A stretch of DNA of 64,000 bases. Source: Acidobacteriota bacterium. Lineage in GTDB: Bacteria > Acidobacteriota > Vicinamibacteria > Vicinamibacterales > UBA2999. Positions 23,682 through 31,417 of the stretch are shown here, one piece after another (position 1 is the stretch's first letter; each line of letters begins with the position of its first letter). The stretch covers positions 1 to 64,000 of the forward strand of contig CANIBQ010000002.1 of the NCBI GenBank assembly GCA_947465645.1, read 5' to 3'. Below the pieces are notes generated by a model. It did no database searches and was not told where the DNA came from. It saw only the letters and a program-made list of their open reading frames with translations. A program made the translations under genes and the position numbers.

Positions 23682-23704
23682 GTGGGTTTGTCATCGGCAT
23701 AATT
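23682..23704 (+). repeat. Island 21-bp motif, copy 4
   Basis: TGGGTTTGTCATCGGCATAA repeats the motif once more, just upstream of the recA promoter. Its end GGCATAATT also occurs at 19779-19787 at the other side of the island. Confidence 0.5.
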
Positions 23705-23716
23705 ACCGATTTTCGC

Positions 23717-23745
23717 TTGACTTTCGTGCGGCACGCTCCTAGGAT
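23717..23745 (+). promoter_or_regulatory. recA promoter
   Basis: TTGACT at 23717-23722 and TAGGAT at 23740-23745 are separated by exactly 17 bases and lie about 65 bases before the recA start. No LexA box of a known type was recognised. Confidence 0.7.
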
Positions 23746-23808
23746 CAACCCCGGCCGTGACCTGCTCTGTCACACACGCCGGCCATGATTGCTGCCAAGG
23801 AGACCCGC

Positions 23809-24837
23809 ATGCCAGTCGACGACCAGAAAGAACGCAACAAAGCCCTCGATATCGCTGTCGGCCAGATTGAAAAGCAGTTCGGTAAGGGCTCAATCATGCG
23901 CCTCGGCCAGAAGGGCTCGATCGCGCCGATGGAGTGCATTTCGACCGGCTCGATCAGCATCGACTACGCCCTCGGTATCGGCGGGATGCCGCGCGGCCGG
24001 GTCGTCGAGATCTTCGGACCTGAATCCTCCGGCAAGACGACGCTGGCTCTGCAGCTGATCGCGGAGGCGCAACGCGCCGGTGGCATGGCGGCATTCGTTG
24101 ACGCCGAGCACGCGCTCGACGCGAAATACGCACAGAAGCTGGGCGTCGATCTCGAAAGCCTGCTGGTGTCCCAGCCCGACAACGGCGAGCAGGCTCTTGA
24201 GATCGTGGAGGTCCTGATTCGCTCCGGCGGCGTCGATGTCGTGGTGGTGGACTCGGTCGCCGCGCTCGTGCCGAAGGCGGAAATCGAGGGCGAGATGGGC
24301 GACGCGCAGATGGGTCTCCAGGCGCGGCTGATGTCGCAGGCGCTCCGGAAGCTCACCGGCGTGGTCTCCAAGTCCAAGACGACGCTGGTGTTCATCAACC
24401 AGTTGCGCGAGAAAATCGGCGTGATGTTCGGCAACCCCGAGACGACGACCGGCGGCCGCGCGCTGAAGTTCTACGCGTCGGTCCGGGTGGACATCCGGCG
24501 CATCGCGAGCATCAAGGACGGCGACCAGGTGATCGGCGGACGCACCCGCGTCAAGATCGTGAAGAACAAGGTGGCGCCGCCGTTCCGCGAGGCTGAGTTC
24601 GACATCATGTACGGCGAAGGCATTTCAAAGGAAGGCGACCTGCTCGACCTCGCGGTTGAGAAGCGGATCGTCGAGAAGAGCGGCTCCTGGTTCGCTTACG
24701 GTGGGGAGCGGCTTGGTCAGGGCCGGGAGAATGCGAAGGCGTTCCTCAAGGAAAATGTCCAGATCCGGCAGGTCATCGAAGATCGGCTGCGGCGCGAGCT
24801 GGGGTTGATGCGTGAATCGGAGGTCGTCGCGGTCTGA
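23809..24837 (+). CDS. recA: Recombinase RecA
   Basis: A 342-residue recombinase that forms filaments on single-stranded DNA for homologous recombination and the SOS response. The Walker A motif G-P-E-S-S-G-K-T-T is at about residues 66-74. Further motifs are the Walker B strand [10 protein letters not shown], the L1 loop with M-G-D-x-Q-M-G-L-Q-A-R and the L2 region [11 protein letters not shown]. The ATG at 23809 is chosen over 23785 because AAGGAG lies about 8 bases upstream. Length and sequence are typical, with no intein. It is likely a conserved anchor beside the island. Confidence 0.97.
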   Translation: MPVDDQKERNKALDIAVGQIEKQFGKGSIMRLGQKGSIAPMECISTGSISIDYALGIGGMPRGRVVEIFGPESSGKTTLALQLIAEAQRAGGMAAFVDAEHALDAKYAQKLGVDLESLLVSQPDNGEQALEIVEVLIRSGGVDVVVVDSVAALVPKAEIEGEMGDAQMGLQARLMSQALRKLTGVVSKSKTTLVFINQLREKIGVMFGNPETTTGGRALKFYASVRVDIRRIASIKDGDQVIGGRTRVKIVKNKVAPPFREAEFDIMYGEGISKEGDLLDLAVEKRIVEKSGSWFAYGGERLGQGRENAKAFLKENVQIRQVIEDRLRRELGLMRESEVVAV

Positions 24838-24893
24838 CGCGAGCCCTGCTCTTTCTTTTCTCGCGCCCACGCCCGTCCACTCTTCTTGCGGCT

Positions 24894-24915
24894 ACGCCCG
24901 TCAACCGGCGGGCGT
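24894..24915 (+). terminator. Weak hairpin after recA
   Basis: ACGCCCG (24894-24900) and CGGGCGT (24909-24915) form a 7-bp stem with an 8-base loop 57 bases after the recA stop. No T-run follows. Confidence 0.35.
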
Positions 24916-24978
24916 GGCCGATGGGCTCAGCTCGCGCGAATGGGCTGAGACTGTTATGTTTGAGTGGTTATGTAGAAG

Positions 24979-25054
24979 TGGTGGCCAGAGAGGGAATTGA
25001 ACCCCCGACACCACGATTTTCAATCGTGTGCTCTACCAACTGAGCTACCTGGCC
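24979..25054 (-). tRNA. tRNA-Phe (GAA)
   Basis: A 76-base minus-strand tRNA. The acceptor strand GGCCAGG pairs with the 3' end before an encoded CCA. The D arm is GCTCAGTTGGTAGAGC. The anticodon stem CACGA/TCGTG holds the loop TTGAAAA with anticodon GAA. The T arm GGGGGTTCAATTCCCTC is standard. It lies between recA and the STAS gene on the opposite strand. Confidence 0.97.
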
Positions 25055-25118
25055 ATCGGTATCTGCTGGGAAAAGCTCAGTATATCACGCACAAATTCGC
25101 CGACTCGGCCGGACGCGA

Positions 25119-25147
25119 TTGAAGACCCGCGACCGCCAGAGTAGAAT
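25119..25147 (+). promoter_or_regulatory. Promoter of the STAS gene
   Basis: TTGAAG at 25119-25124 and TAGAAT at 25142-25147, spaced 17 bases, precede the STAS start by 24 bases. It closely resembles the recA promoter. Confidence 0.65.
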
Positions 25148-25171
25148 GCGCGCTCCCGCCGGGGACATACC

Positions 25172-25513
25172 ATGGCCATCAAGATCGACGAACGTGAGCA
25201 TCGCGGAACCACTGTCCTCGTAGTCACCGGCCGCATGACGACAACCGAGTGCCATGGAGACCTCAAGAAGGTGATCCGCAGCCTCGTCGAGCGAGGACGA
25301 AAACAGATCGTCGTCGATCTGGAGGCGGTCCCGTTTCTGGACAGCGCGGGCCTTGGTGAACTGGTCAGCAGTTACGCCAGCGTAAAGCAGATCGGCGGCT
25401 CGCTGAAGCTGACCAACGTCAACAAGCGTATCGCCGAGACCCTCGACGCCGCCCGCCTCACGCACGTGCTTCAGCTCACCGTCCTCCCCCACACGCTCGT
25501 CCCCGGAAATTAG
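25172..25513 (+). CDS. STAS-domain anti-sigma-factor antagonist
   Basis: A 113-residue single STAS domain. The phosphorylation-site loop V-P-F-L-D-S-A-G-L-G-E-L at about residues 54-65 carries the serine that RsbW-type kinases modify. The rest follows the family pattern (G-R-K-Q-I-V-V-D-L; G-G-S-L-K-L-T-N-V). It probably frees a sigma factor or other partner when unphosphorylated. A candidate kinase lies at 4582-5013, not adjacent. The ATG follows GCCGGGGAC. Confidence 0.9.
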   Translation: MAIKIDEREHRGTTVLVVTGRMTTTECHGDLKKVIRSLVERGRKQIVVDLEAVPFLDSAGLGELVSSYASVKQIGGSLKLTNVNKRIAETLDAARLTHVLQLTVLPHTLVPGN

Positions 25514-25518
25514 CAACC

Positions 25519-25541
25519 GGAGGCCCGAAGGCCTCCTCTAC
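25519..25541 (-). repeat. GTAG-headed REP-like hairpin
   Basis: On the minus strand: GTAG, then GGAGGCC pairing with GGCCTCC in the reverse direction around a T-T-C-G loop. It begins 5 bases after the STAS stop codon. Same plan as 27309-27332, 36192-36214 and 51908-51930. Confidence 0.7.
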
Positions 25542-25591
25542 CAAGCCTCCGCGACCATGACTTTGGCAGGCGAGTTGAAAGTACTCGAGGC

Positions 25592-25789
25592 ATGTCTGCT
25601 CGAGTGGAAAGTCTCAACCTCCCGGCATTCTTTTTTCGGGTCTTTATGGCACCCGCCGCCCTCGGCGCCTTGCTCGCCATGGCCCTGGCGTCCGTCCGGC
25701 AGCGCACCCGGCAGCCCTCGCTGCCTCGAATGAGCGAGGAGTGGCTCCGGAATCACGACGTCGACGCAGGACGCGATCTGCCGTGGTAA
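25592..25789 (+). CDS. Small membrane protein of unknown function
   Basis: A 65-residue frame with one hydrophobic stretch (F-R-V-F-M-A-P-A-A-L-G-A-L-L-A-M-A-L-A) and a polar tail ending W-L-R-N-H-D-V-D-A-G-R-D-L-P-W. The ribosome site is poor. It ends 12 bases before the parvulin lipoprotein gene and could be co-transcribed with it. Confidence 0.4.
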   Translation: MSARVESLNLPAFFFRVFMAPAALGALLAMALASVRQRTRQPSLPRMSEEWLRNHDVDAGRDLPW

Positions 25790-25801
25790 CTTTGGATCAT
25801 C

Positions 25802-26872
25802 ATGATCCGAGTGCTTCCGCTGATTGCCCTCCTGGGGCTGGTTGCGTGCTCCAAGAGCAGTCCGGCCGCCGCTAACGCCTCCTCAGCCGTCCCGTCTGCC
25901 GCTGTCCCGTCCTCAGCCGTGCCTGCCTCGACCGCCGGCGCGCAGGCCGGAGCCGCTCAGGTCGCTCCCCCACAGCCCGTTCCCGCGCAGCTGCCCGCTG
26001 TCGTCGCGCGCGTCAACGGCGAAACCATTACCAAGGCTGATTTTGACGAGGCGGTGAAGGAGCTCGAGGCCGGCGCCGGCCAGCCCGTGCCCGCCGACCA
26101 GCGCGACCAGGTGTTCCGGGGCGTCCTCGACCAACTCATCGGTTACCGTCTGCTCCTCCAGGAAACCAAGGCGCGCAAGATCGCCGTCACCGACGCTGAC
26201 CTCGACGCGCGAATCGGCGAAATCCGAAAGCAGTTTCCGTCCGAGGAAGCCTTCAAGCAGGTGCTGGGGCAGCGCGGCCTGACGCTGGAACGCCTCCGGG
26301 GTGATGCGCGTAACGACCTCGCGGTCACCAAGATGCTGCAGGCCGAGCTGGGCGCCGCGATTGCGGTCAAGCCCGAACAGGTCACCGAGTTCTACACCCA
26401 GAATCCGTCACAGTTCCAGCAGGGCGAGCGTGTCCGCGCCAGCCACATCCTGATTGGCTTCCCGGAGAACGCCGACGCCGCTGCCAAGACCCAGGCGCGG
26501 ACCAAGGCCGCCGAGATCCTGAAGGAAGTGAAAGCGGGAAAGGATTTCGCGGGACTCGCCAAGCAGCACTCGTCGGACCCGGGCAGCGCGCAAAACGGCG
26601 GCGACCTCGGATTCTTCCAGAAGGGGCAGATGGTTCCGCCGTTCGACCAGGCGGCCTTCACCATGAAGCCGGGCGAGACCAGCGACCTGGTCGAGACCAA
26701 CTTCGGGTACCACATCATCAGGGTGGCCGCCCACGAGGCGTCCCGCACGGTGCCGCTCGACGACGTCCGTCCACAGATCGAGCAGTACCTCGGAAATCAG
26801 AACCGCCAGATGGCGACGCAAGGCTTCGTCGAGTCGCTCAAGGCGAAGGGCAAGGTCGAGGTTTACATCTAA
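25802..26872 (+). CDS. Peptidyl-prolyl isomerase lipoprotein (SurA/PrsA-like parvulin)
   Basis: A 356-residue exported foldase. The N-terminus is a lipoprotein signal with lipobox L-V-A-C at residues 13-16, then an Ala/Ser/Pro linker. A SurA-type chaperone region (A-V-V-A-R-V-N-G-E-T-I-T-K-A-D-F) follows. The C-terminal parvulin domain has V-R-A-S-H-I-L, S-S-D-P-G-S, G-G-D-L-G-F-F and G-Y-H-I-I-R-V. It would assist folding of outer-membrane proteins, which fits the many TonB receptors here. Confidence 0.9.
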   Translation: MIRVLPLIALLGLVACSKSSPAAANASSAVPSAAVPSSAVPASTAGAQAGAAQVAPPQPVPAQLPAVVARVNGETITKADFDEAVKELEAGAGQPVPADQRDQVFRGVLDQLIGYRLLLQETKARKIAVTDADLDARIGEIRKQFPSEEAFKQVLGQRGLTLERLRGDARNDLAVTKMLQAELGAAIAVKPEQVTEFYTQNPSQFQQGERVRASHILIGFPENADAAAKTQARTKAAEILKEVKAGKDFAGLAKQHSSDPGSAQNGGDLGFFQKGQMVPPFDQAAFTMKPGETSDLVETNFGYHIIRVAAHEASRTVPLDDVRPQIEQYLGNQNRQMATQGFVESLKAKGKVEVYI

Positions 26873-26873
26873 G

Positions 26874-26925
26874 CGAACCGCGAACGTGAACACGAACCGA
26901 GCAGCGAGAACCTAGAAGTGTGAAC
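26874..26925. repeat. Dispersed GAACCGAGCACCGAGAA repeat, copy 2
   Basis: It matches the second half of the block at 7016-7091 (G-A-A-C-C-G-A-G-C-A, G-A-G-A-A, then A-G-A-A-G-x-G-T-G-A-A-C). The GTG of the next gene lies inside it. Confidence 0.6.
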
Positions 26926-27306
26926 GAGGCGGTACGTCTGGATGTCTGGCTGGACGTCGCGTGCCTGTTCAAGACGCGGTCGGAAGCCAAGCGGGCGTGC
27001 GAGGGCGGCAAGGTCGACGTCAACGGCCAGACCGCGAAGCCCAATCGCGCGGTTCGCGAAGGCGATCGCGTCAGGATCAGCCGTCCCTACGGCCGCCACC
27101 AGGAGATCGTCGTCCGCATCGCCATCGACGACCACGTCAAGAAAGCCGAAGCGCGCGTGCTGTATGACGACGTGACGCCGAAGCCCACGGCTGAAGAGAT
27201 CGAAATGCGGCGGATGGAGAGCGTCTATCGCGCGGCCGCGCGGGCCGCAGGCACGCCGGATCGGCGCCGCCGCCGCGAGATCAGGAAATTCAAGCAGGGT
27301 GATTGA
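26920..27306 (+). CDS. hslR: S4-domain RNA-binding protein, Hsp15-like
   Basis: A 128-residue protein with an S4 domain in the first about 60 residues (V-R-L-D-V-W-L, F-K-T-R-S-E-A, K-V-D-V-N-G and K-P-N-R-A-V-R-E-G-D). A basic C-terminal tail follows (R-R-R-R-E-I-R-K-F-K-Q). This matches the heat-shock protein Hsp15, which binds stalled 50S subunits carrying nascent chains. It starts with GTG 26920 within a repeat and is likely in one operon with the parvulin gene. Confidence 0.85.
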   Translation: MNEAVRLDVWLDVACLFKTRSEAKRACEGGKVDVNGQTAKPNRAVREGDRVRISRPYGRHQEIVVRIAIDDHVKKAEARVLYDDVTPKPTAEEIEMRRMESVYRAAARAAGTPDRRRRREIRKFKQGD

Positions 27307-27308
27307 CG

Positions 27309-27332
27309 CCGGGTCCGAAGGACCCGGCCTAC
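27309..27332 (-). repeat. GTAG-headed REP-like hairpin that supplies a stop codon
   Basis: On the minus strand GTAGG is followed by CCGGGTCC, loop TTC, GGACCCGG. It lies 2 bases after the S4-gene stop, and its TAG is the stop codon of the convergent DNA ligase gene. Confidence 0.75.
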
Positions 27333-28372
27333 GCCAACTGCTCGATCGTGCAGGCGCGAGGCTTCTTGTCCGGTCTCCAGCGCAGCATCTTGCTGCCGTG
27401 GCGGAATCGTCCCCCCGAAAAATGGTCGTAGCGCACCTCGCACACCAGGGACGGCTCCAGCGGCTCCCACTCCCCTGATCGCTCCGTGCTCCACCGGCTC
27501 GGCCCGCCCGGGGCGCGGCCGGTGAACCCGGTGCCGCCCTTGAGCGGTTCGACGATCGCCTTCAGTTCCTTCTTCTCCCCCGCGGTGAAGCTCGAGGTAA
27601 AGCCGACGTGATCGAGCGTGCCGTCCTCGTTGTAGAGGCCCAGGAGAAGCGATCCGATCGCCTTTGACTCTCCGCTCGCGTAGCGGAAGCCACCCACGAC
27701 GCAGTCGGCGGTCCGCATGCGCTTGATCTTCTGCATCGCCTTGCGATCGCCGGAGTGATACGGCTCCGCCGCGAGCTTCGCCATGACGCCGTCGCATCCG
27801 ACGGCCGCGTACTCCTGCATCCAGCGCTCCGCCTGCCCCCGGTCGGATGAGAACGGCGAGAGCTCGATGGATTCCCCGGCGGCGGGTTCCGCAAGGCCCG
27901 CCCCACGCATGAACGCCGCCAGCTCGCCGCGCCGCTGCTCGAGCGGCAGCGTCGTCAGGTCGCGTGCCTGGTCGTCCACCAGCAGGTCGAACACCAGCAG
28001 CTTCGCCGGGGTCTCCGCGGCCAGCCGGCGGACGCGCGTCGCCGCCGGGTGAATTCTCTGCAGGAGGTCGTCGAACGAAAGATGACCATCGCGAACGATC
28101 ACGATCTCGCCATCGAGGACGAACCTGGCTGGAGGCAAAGCCAGCAACGCCTGCTCGATCTCCGGAAAGTAGCGCCCAAGCGGCTGGCCGGATTTCGACT
28201 GCAACGCTACGGTGCCGCCGCTACGGAATGCGAGGCAGCGGAACCCGTCCCACTTCGGCTCGTAAATCCACTGCGCGCCCGAAGGGATCTGTTCCACCGC
28301 CTTCGCCTCCATCGGCGGATAGGGCGGAACGATCGGCAGGCCGAGCTGAGGGAAGGACTGAGCGGGAGCCAT
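27329..28372 (-). CDS. ATP-dependent DNA ligase
   Basis: A 347-residue ligase of the LigD-ligase/LigC type. The nucleotide-binding lysine is in motif I, E-P-K-W-D-G-F-R, at about residues 38-45. F-V-L-D-G-E-I (motif III), D-G-V-M-A-K (motif IV) and K-I-K-R motif V are present, followed by an OB domain ending near W-R-P-D-K-K. It stands alone: no Ku, polymerase or nuclease domain is fused or adjacent. A DNA repair role is likely. Confidence 0.9.
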   Translation of the reverse strand: MAPAQSFPQLGLPIVPPYPPMEAKAVEQIPSGAQWIYEPKWDGFRCLAFRSGGTVALQSKSGQPLGRYFPEIEQALLALPPARFVLDGEIVIVRDGHLSFDDLLQRIHPAATRVRRLAAETPAKLLVFDLLVDDQARDLTTLPLEQRRGELAAFMRGAGLAEPAAGESIELSPFSSDRGQAERWMQEYAAVGCDGVMAKLAAEPYHSGDRKAMQKIKRMRTADCVVGGFRYASGESKAIGSLLLGLYNEDGTLDHVGFTSSFTAGEKKELKAIVEPLKGGTGFTGRAPGGPSRWSTERSGEWEPLEPSLVCEVRYDHFSGGRFRHGSKMLRWRPDKKPRACTIEQLA

Positions 28373-28390
28373 CGTCGCGCAGCCCTGGAT

Positions 28391-29782
28391 TTACCGTGAC
28401 GCGCCGGCCCTCTGCCACGTGGCGAGCAGCGCGTCACGGTCGAGCTTCGCGCCGCGAAGGTAGACGGCCGAAATGCGGCGCGTGTTGAGAATGTCCTCGA
28501 GCGGATTGGCGTCGAGCACGATGAAGTCCGCGTGCTTACCCGTCGCCAGCACGCCCACGTCCGTTAGCCCGAGCGACTCGGCGGCCCGTGACGTGCCCGT
28601 CTCGATCGCTTCCGCCACCGGCATTCCCAGGCGCACGTAGGTGGCCAGCTCATAATGGTCCGAGGAACCGAATGTCTTCGACGGACGGATGCCGGCATCG
28701 GTGCCAAGGACAATCCTGGCGCCGGCCGCCCTCATCGCGGCGAAATTGACCTTGAGCATCGCCTCCCGGGCTTCGGCGTTCGCGCCTGGCCTGCAGTCGT
28801 TCGCCAGGATGTCCGCGAGAATGGCCGCGGAGAGCGTCCGCGCACTGAAGGGGTCGTTCTCGCACACCTCTCGGCGAACGGGGCCCGTACCGATGCTCGG
28901 CACCCAGTACGGCTTCTTCTCCCTGATGAGCGCAATCGTTTCATCGTCGAGCTTCACGTTGCTGACGATGTGGATGATCAGGTCGGGGCCGGCACGCAGG
29001 ATGTCCTTCTGATCCCTCGCGGTCAAAGCATGGGCGTGGACCTTGATGTTGAGCTTGTGTGCCTCGTCGATGATCGCGTCGTAGACTTCATGCGGCATCG
29101 CCGGGTAGGTTTCGTTTCGATCACCGATCCAGATTTTGAGTCGCGTAAGCTTTTTCGCAGCGACTTCCCGCACGGCGGCGCGCGCTTCCCGGGCCGTGAT
29201 CACTTCGTAGTTGGCCTTCAGCGGACGCGACCCCTTGATCAGGATGTCATCCGGGCCGCCGTCGGGCGGCACGATGCCGGGGTTGAAGATGTACTGGGCG
29301 GCCGGCGGATACTTCCCGGCCTTCTGATCCATCTGGAATTGCAGCGAGATGGGGACCGACGCCGTGCCGCCATCGTTGACGGTCCCGACGCCGTAGAATG
29401 CCTGGCGTTGAAAATGATCGAGCAGGTTTTCCGGCGTGTAATGCTCGGCCCGCGAGTCGCCGGCCGCTTTCGTATATTTCTCGTAGCCGAAGTGGGCGTG
29501 CACGTTGATCAGGGCCGGCATCACCGTCTTCCCCGTCAGGTCGACGCGGGTCGCCCCGGCGGGCGCCGTGACCGAGCCCTTCCTGCCGATCGCCGTAATC
29601 ATGCCGTTCTCCACGACGAACGCGCCGTCATCGATGGGGGGCGTCGCCGCGGGCCCGATGACCACACGAGCGCCTTCATAGATGACGGCGGGGCCGGCGG
29701 CCGGACGGGTCTGCGAAGACACGGCCACCGAGGCGATCGCGCCGAGGACAACACAACACGCCAGCAGTCTGGAGACACGCAT
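28391..29782 (-). CDS. Exported amidohydrolase (imidazolonepropionase-like)
   Basis: A 463-residue metal-dependent hydrolase with a Sec signal peptide ending S-S-Q. The composite-domain amidohydrolase motifs are visible: N-V-H-A-H near residue 92, a lysine in L-K-I-W-I-G-D, V-H-A-H-A, I-I-H-I-V-S-N and L-G-T-D-A-G-I, with the C-terminal G-K-H-A-D-F-I-V-L-D. The substrate is unknown; relatives act on cyclic amides or dipeptides. It lies downstream of the class II aldolase gene on the same strand. Confidence 0.88.
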   Translation of the reverse strand: MRVSRLLACCVVLGAIASVAVSSQTRPAAGPAVIYEGARVVIGPAATPPIDDGAFVVENGMITAIGRKGSVTAPAGATRVDLTGKTVMPALINVHAHFGYEKYTKAAGDSRAEHYTPENLLDHFQRQAFYGVGTVNDGGTASVPISLQFQMDQKAGKYPPAAQYIFNPGIVPPDGGPDDILIKGSRPLKANYEVITAREARAAVREVAAKKLTRLKIWIGDRNETYPAMPHEVYDAIIDEAHKLNIKVHAHALTARDQKDILRAGPDLIIHIVSNVKLDDETIALIREKKPYWVPSIGTGPVRREVCENDPFSARTLSAAILADILANDCRPGANAEAREAMLKVNFAAMRAAGARIVLGTDAGIRPSKTFGSSDHYELATYVRLGMPVAEAIETGTSRAAESLGLTDVGVLATGKHADFIVLDANPLEDILNTRRISAVYLRGAKLDRDALLATWQRAGASR

Positions 29783-29815
29783 GGGGCAACCTCCGGCCGA
29801 TTCTAGCTCACTGGT

Positions 29816-30565
29816 TTATTCGGTCTCGGGCTTGCTGATCATGTGCCCGCAGCCGCACTTGCTCGCCCAGAACTCCCAGGCGCGCCAGGTCGCCGTCGAG
29901 TAGGGGCCATACGCATCCTGGTTGCGCTCGGCGATCTCTCCCTGGGACAACGACGTGATTTCGCCTCCTAATGCCAGAGCCGTGCTCAGGACGCGGGCAT
30001 TGCGCGGCAGATACACTGACATGCGCACGACCTCGATCAGGGAGCGGGCGGCGGCGACGAAACCATGACCGCGCATCAGGGCGACGTTGTTGCCGGCCAG
30101 CGTTGCGGCCAGGTCCCGTCCCTGCGCCACGTTGGTCACCAGGAGGTTGGTGTCGCCGAAGCGATCGGCGATGTCCCACACCGGGATGTGGGCGCCGGTG
30201 AAGCTGCCGGAGTGAATCACCGGGCGCAGCGGGGTGCCGGTGGCGATGCCGTAGGGCAGGATGGCTTCGGCGTGCGCGTGCACGACGGCGATCACGTCAG
30301 GGCGGGCTTCATAAACGCCGCAATGGATGAAACGCTCGAGATACAGCGGGCGCGTGTCGCCGCCAACCGGTTTACCCTCGAGGTCGTGCTCGACGATGTC
30401 GTCCTGGGTGACGAGCGACGGCGGCACCGAGTGCGACATGAAGAAATGACTGGGATTCTCCGGGTTGCGCATGCTGACGTGGCCATACGCGTCCACGACG
30501 TCCTCGTGGGCCAGGATGCGGTTCGCAATCACGAGGTCGGTTCTGATGCGATTGAATTGAGGCAC
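29816..30565 (-). CDS. Class II aldolase/adducin family protein
   Basis: A 249-residue cytoplasmic zinc aldolase-like protein. The metal site is seen in V-V-H-A-H-A-E-A at about residues 94-101, and the third His in M-R-G-H-G-F. A-Y-G-H-V-S-M-R-N is the family N-terminal motif. Members act on sugar phosphates or aromatic/keto-acid substrates. It has no signal, unlike the paralogue at 55461-56393. The starts of this gene and of the ring-cleavage operon diverge over 51 bases. Confidence 0.87.
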   Translation of the reverse strand: MPQFNRIRTDLVIANRILAHEDVVDAYGHVSMRNPENPSHFFMSHSVPPSLVTQDDIVEHDLEGKPVGGDTRPLYLERFIHCGVYEARPDVIAVVHAHAEAILPYGIATGTPLRPVIHSGSFTGAHIPVWDIADRFGDTNLLVTNVAQGRDLAATLAGNNVALMRGHGFVAAARSLIEVVRMSVYLPRNARVLSTALALGGEITSLSQGEIAERNQDAYGPYSTATWRAWEFWASKCGCGHMISKPETE

Positions 30566-30616
30566 GATTGACAGGTCCCCCCGCCGCTAGAGTCTCATAA
30601 GAGACGAGGAACATTC

Positions 30617-31417
30617 TTGAAGAAGCAGCGCGTTGACAGCGGCGTCGAGATCGCCTTCTACGACACCGGTCATGGCACCCCCATCGTATTCCTCCACAGT
30701 TTCGGTCACAACAAGGCGATGTGGTTCCCGCAACTGACCTACTTCGTGGAGCGGGGGTACCGCGTGGTGGCGCCCGACATGCCGGGCCACGGCGACTCGA
30801 CATTCGATCCGGCACACCACACGGTGGACGCGATCGCGCGGTCGTACATCGAGCTCCTCGACAGGCTTGGGTTGCAGCGTGTGATCCTGGCCGGGATCTC
30901 TATGGGCGGCTACATCGCGCTGAGGATGTGGGCGCGCAAGCCGGAGCTGATCGCCGGACTGGTGCTGAGCAACACCAAGGCCAAGCGTGATTCCGACGAG
31001 ATCGTCGCCCGCCGCCGCGCGCAGATCGCCAATATCGAGCAGCACGGGCTCGCCGAGTTCATCCGGAACGGCGCGCCGAAGCGGCTGTCGCCGACAACAC
31101 TCGAGCAGCGGCCCTGGGTGCTCGACAGCATCACGATGATGAACTTCACCGTCAGCGCCGAGGCCAATGCCGCCACGCTGGAGGCGATGGCCGTCAAGGA
31201 GGACGACACGGCGACGCTCGCGACCATCGACGTGCCGGCGCTGATCACGACTGGCAGCGACGACGTTTTCATTCCGAAGACCGCGGCCGCCGTGCTCCAC
31301 GAGCGCATCAAGGGATCGCACCTGCACGTCATCCAGGACACCGGGCACGTCAGCAGCCTCGAGAACCCCACCGAATACAATCGCGTGATGGATGACTTTC
31401 TACGAGGGGTCGCGTGA
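30617..31417 (+). CDS. Alpha/beta hydrolase
   Basis: A 266-residue cytoplasmic hydrolase. The nucleophile elbow G-I-S-M-G-G is at about residues 94-99, the oxyanion region is F-L-H-S-F-G, the catalytic Asp is in G-S-D-D-V-F and the His in D-T-G-H-V-S-S. It starts at TTG 30617 after GACGAGGAAC. The stop overlaps the next start (GTGA). With the two following genes it forms a ring-cleavage-type operon, so hydrolysis of an ester or lactone feeding that pathway is plausible. Confidence 0.88.
   Translation: MKKQRVDSGVEIAFYDTGHGTPIVFLHSFGHNKAMWFPQLTYFVERGYRVVAPDMPGHGDSTFDPAHHTVDAIARSYIELLDRLGLQRVILAGISMGGYIALRMWARKPELIAGLVLSNTKAKRDSDEIVARRRAQIANIEQHGLAEFIRNGAPKRLSPTTLEQRPWVLDSITMMNFTVSAEANAATLEAMAVKEDDTATLATIDVPALITTGSDDVFIPKTAAAVLHERIKGSHLHVIQDTGHVSSLENPTEYNRVMDDFLRGVA

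Larger units (their letters stand above)
23489..23808. other. Intergenic stretch between the island and recA
   Basis: About 320 bases. It holds two copies of the island motif (23617-23638 and 23682-23704), a small inverted repeat ATGCCG/CGGCAT at 23677-23700, the recA promoter and the recA ribosome site. No further gene is seen. Confidence 0.55.

Noticed and set aside
27329..28372. A bacterial NHEJ locus around the DNA ligase
   Set aside because: No Ku gene, and no LigD polymerase or nuclease domain is fused or adjacent.
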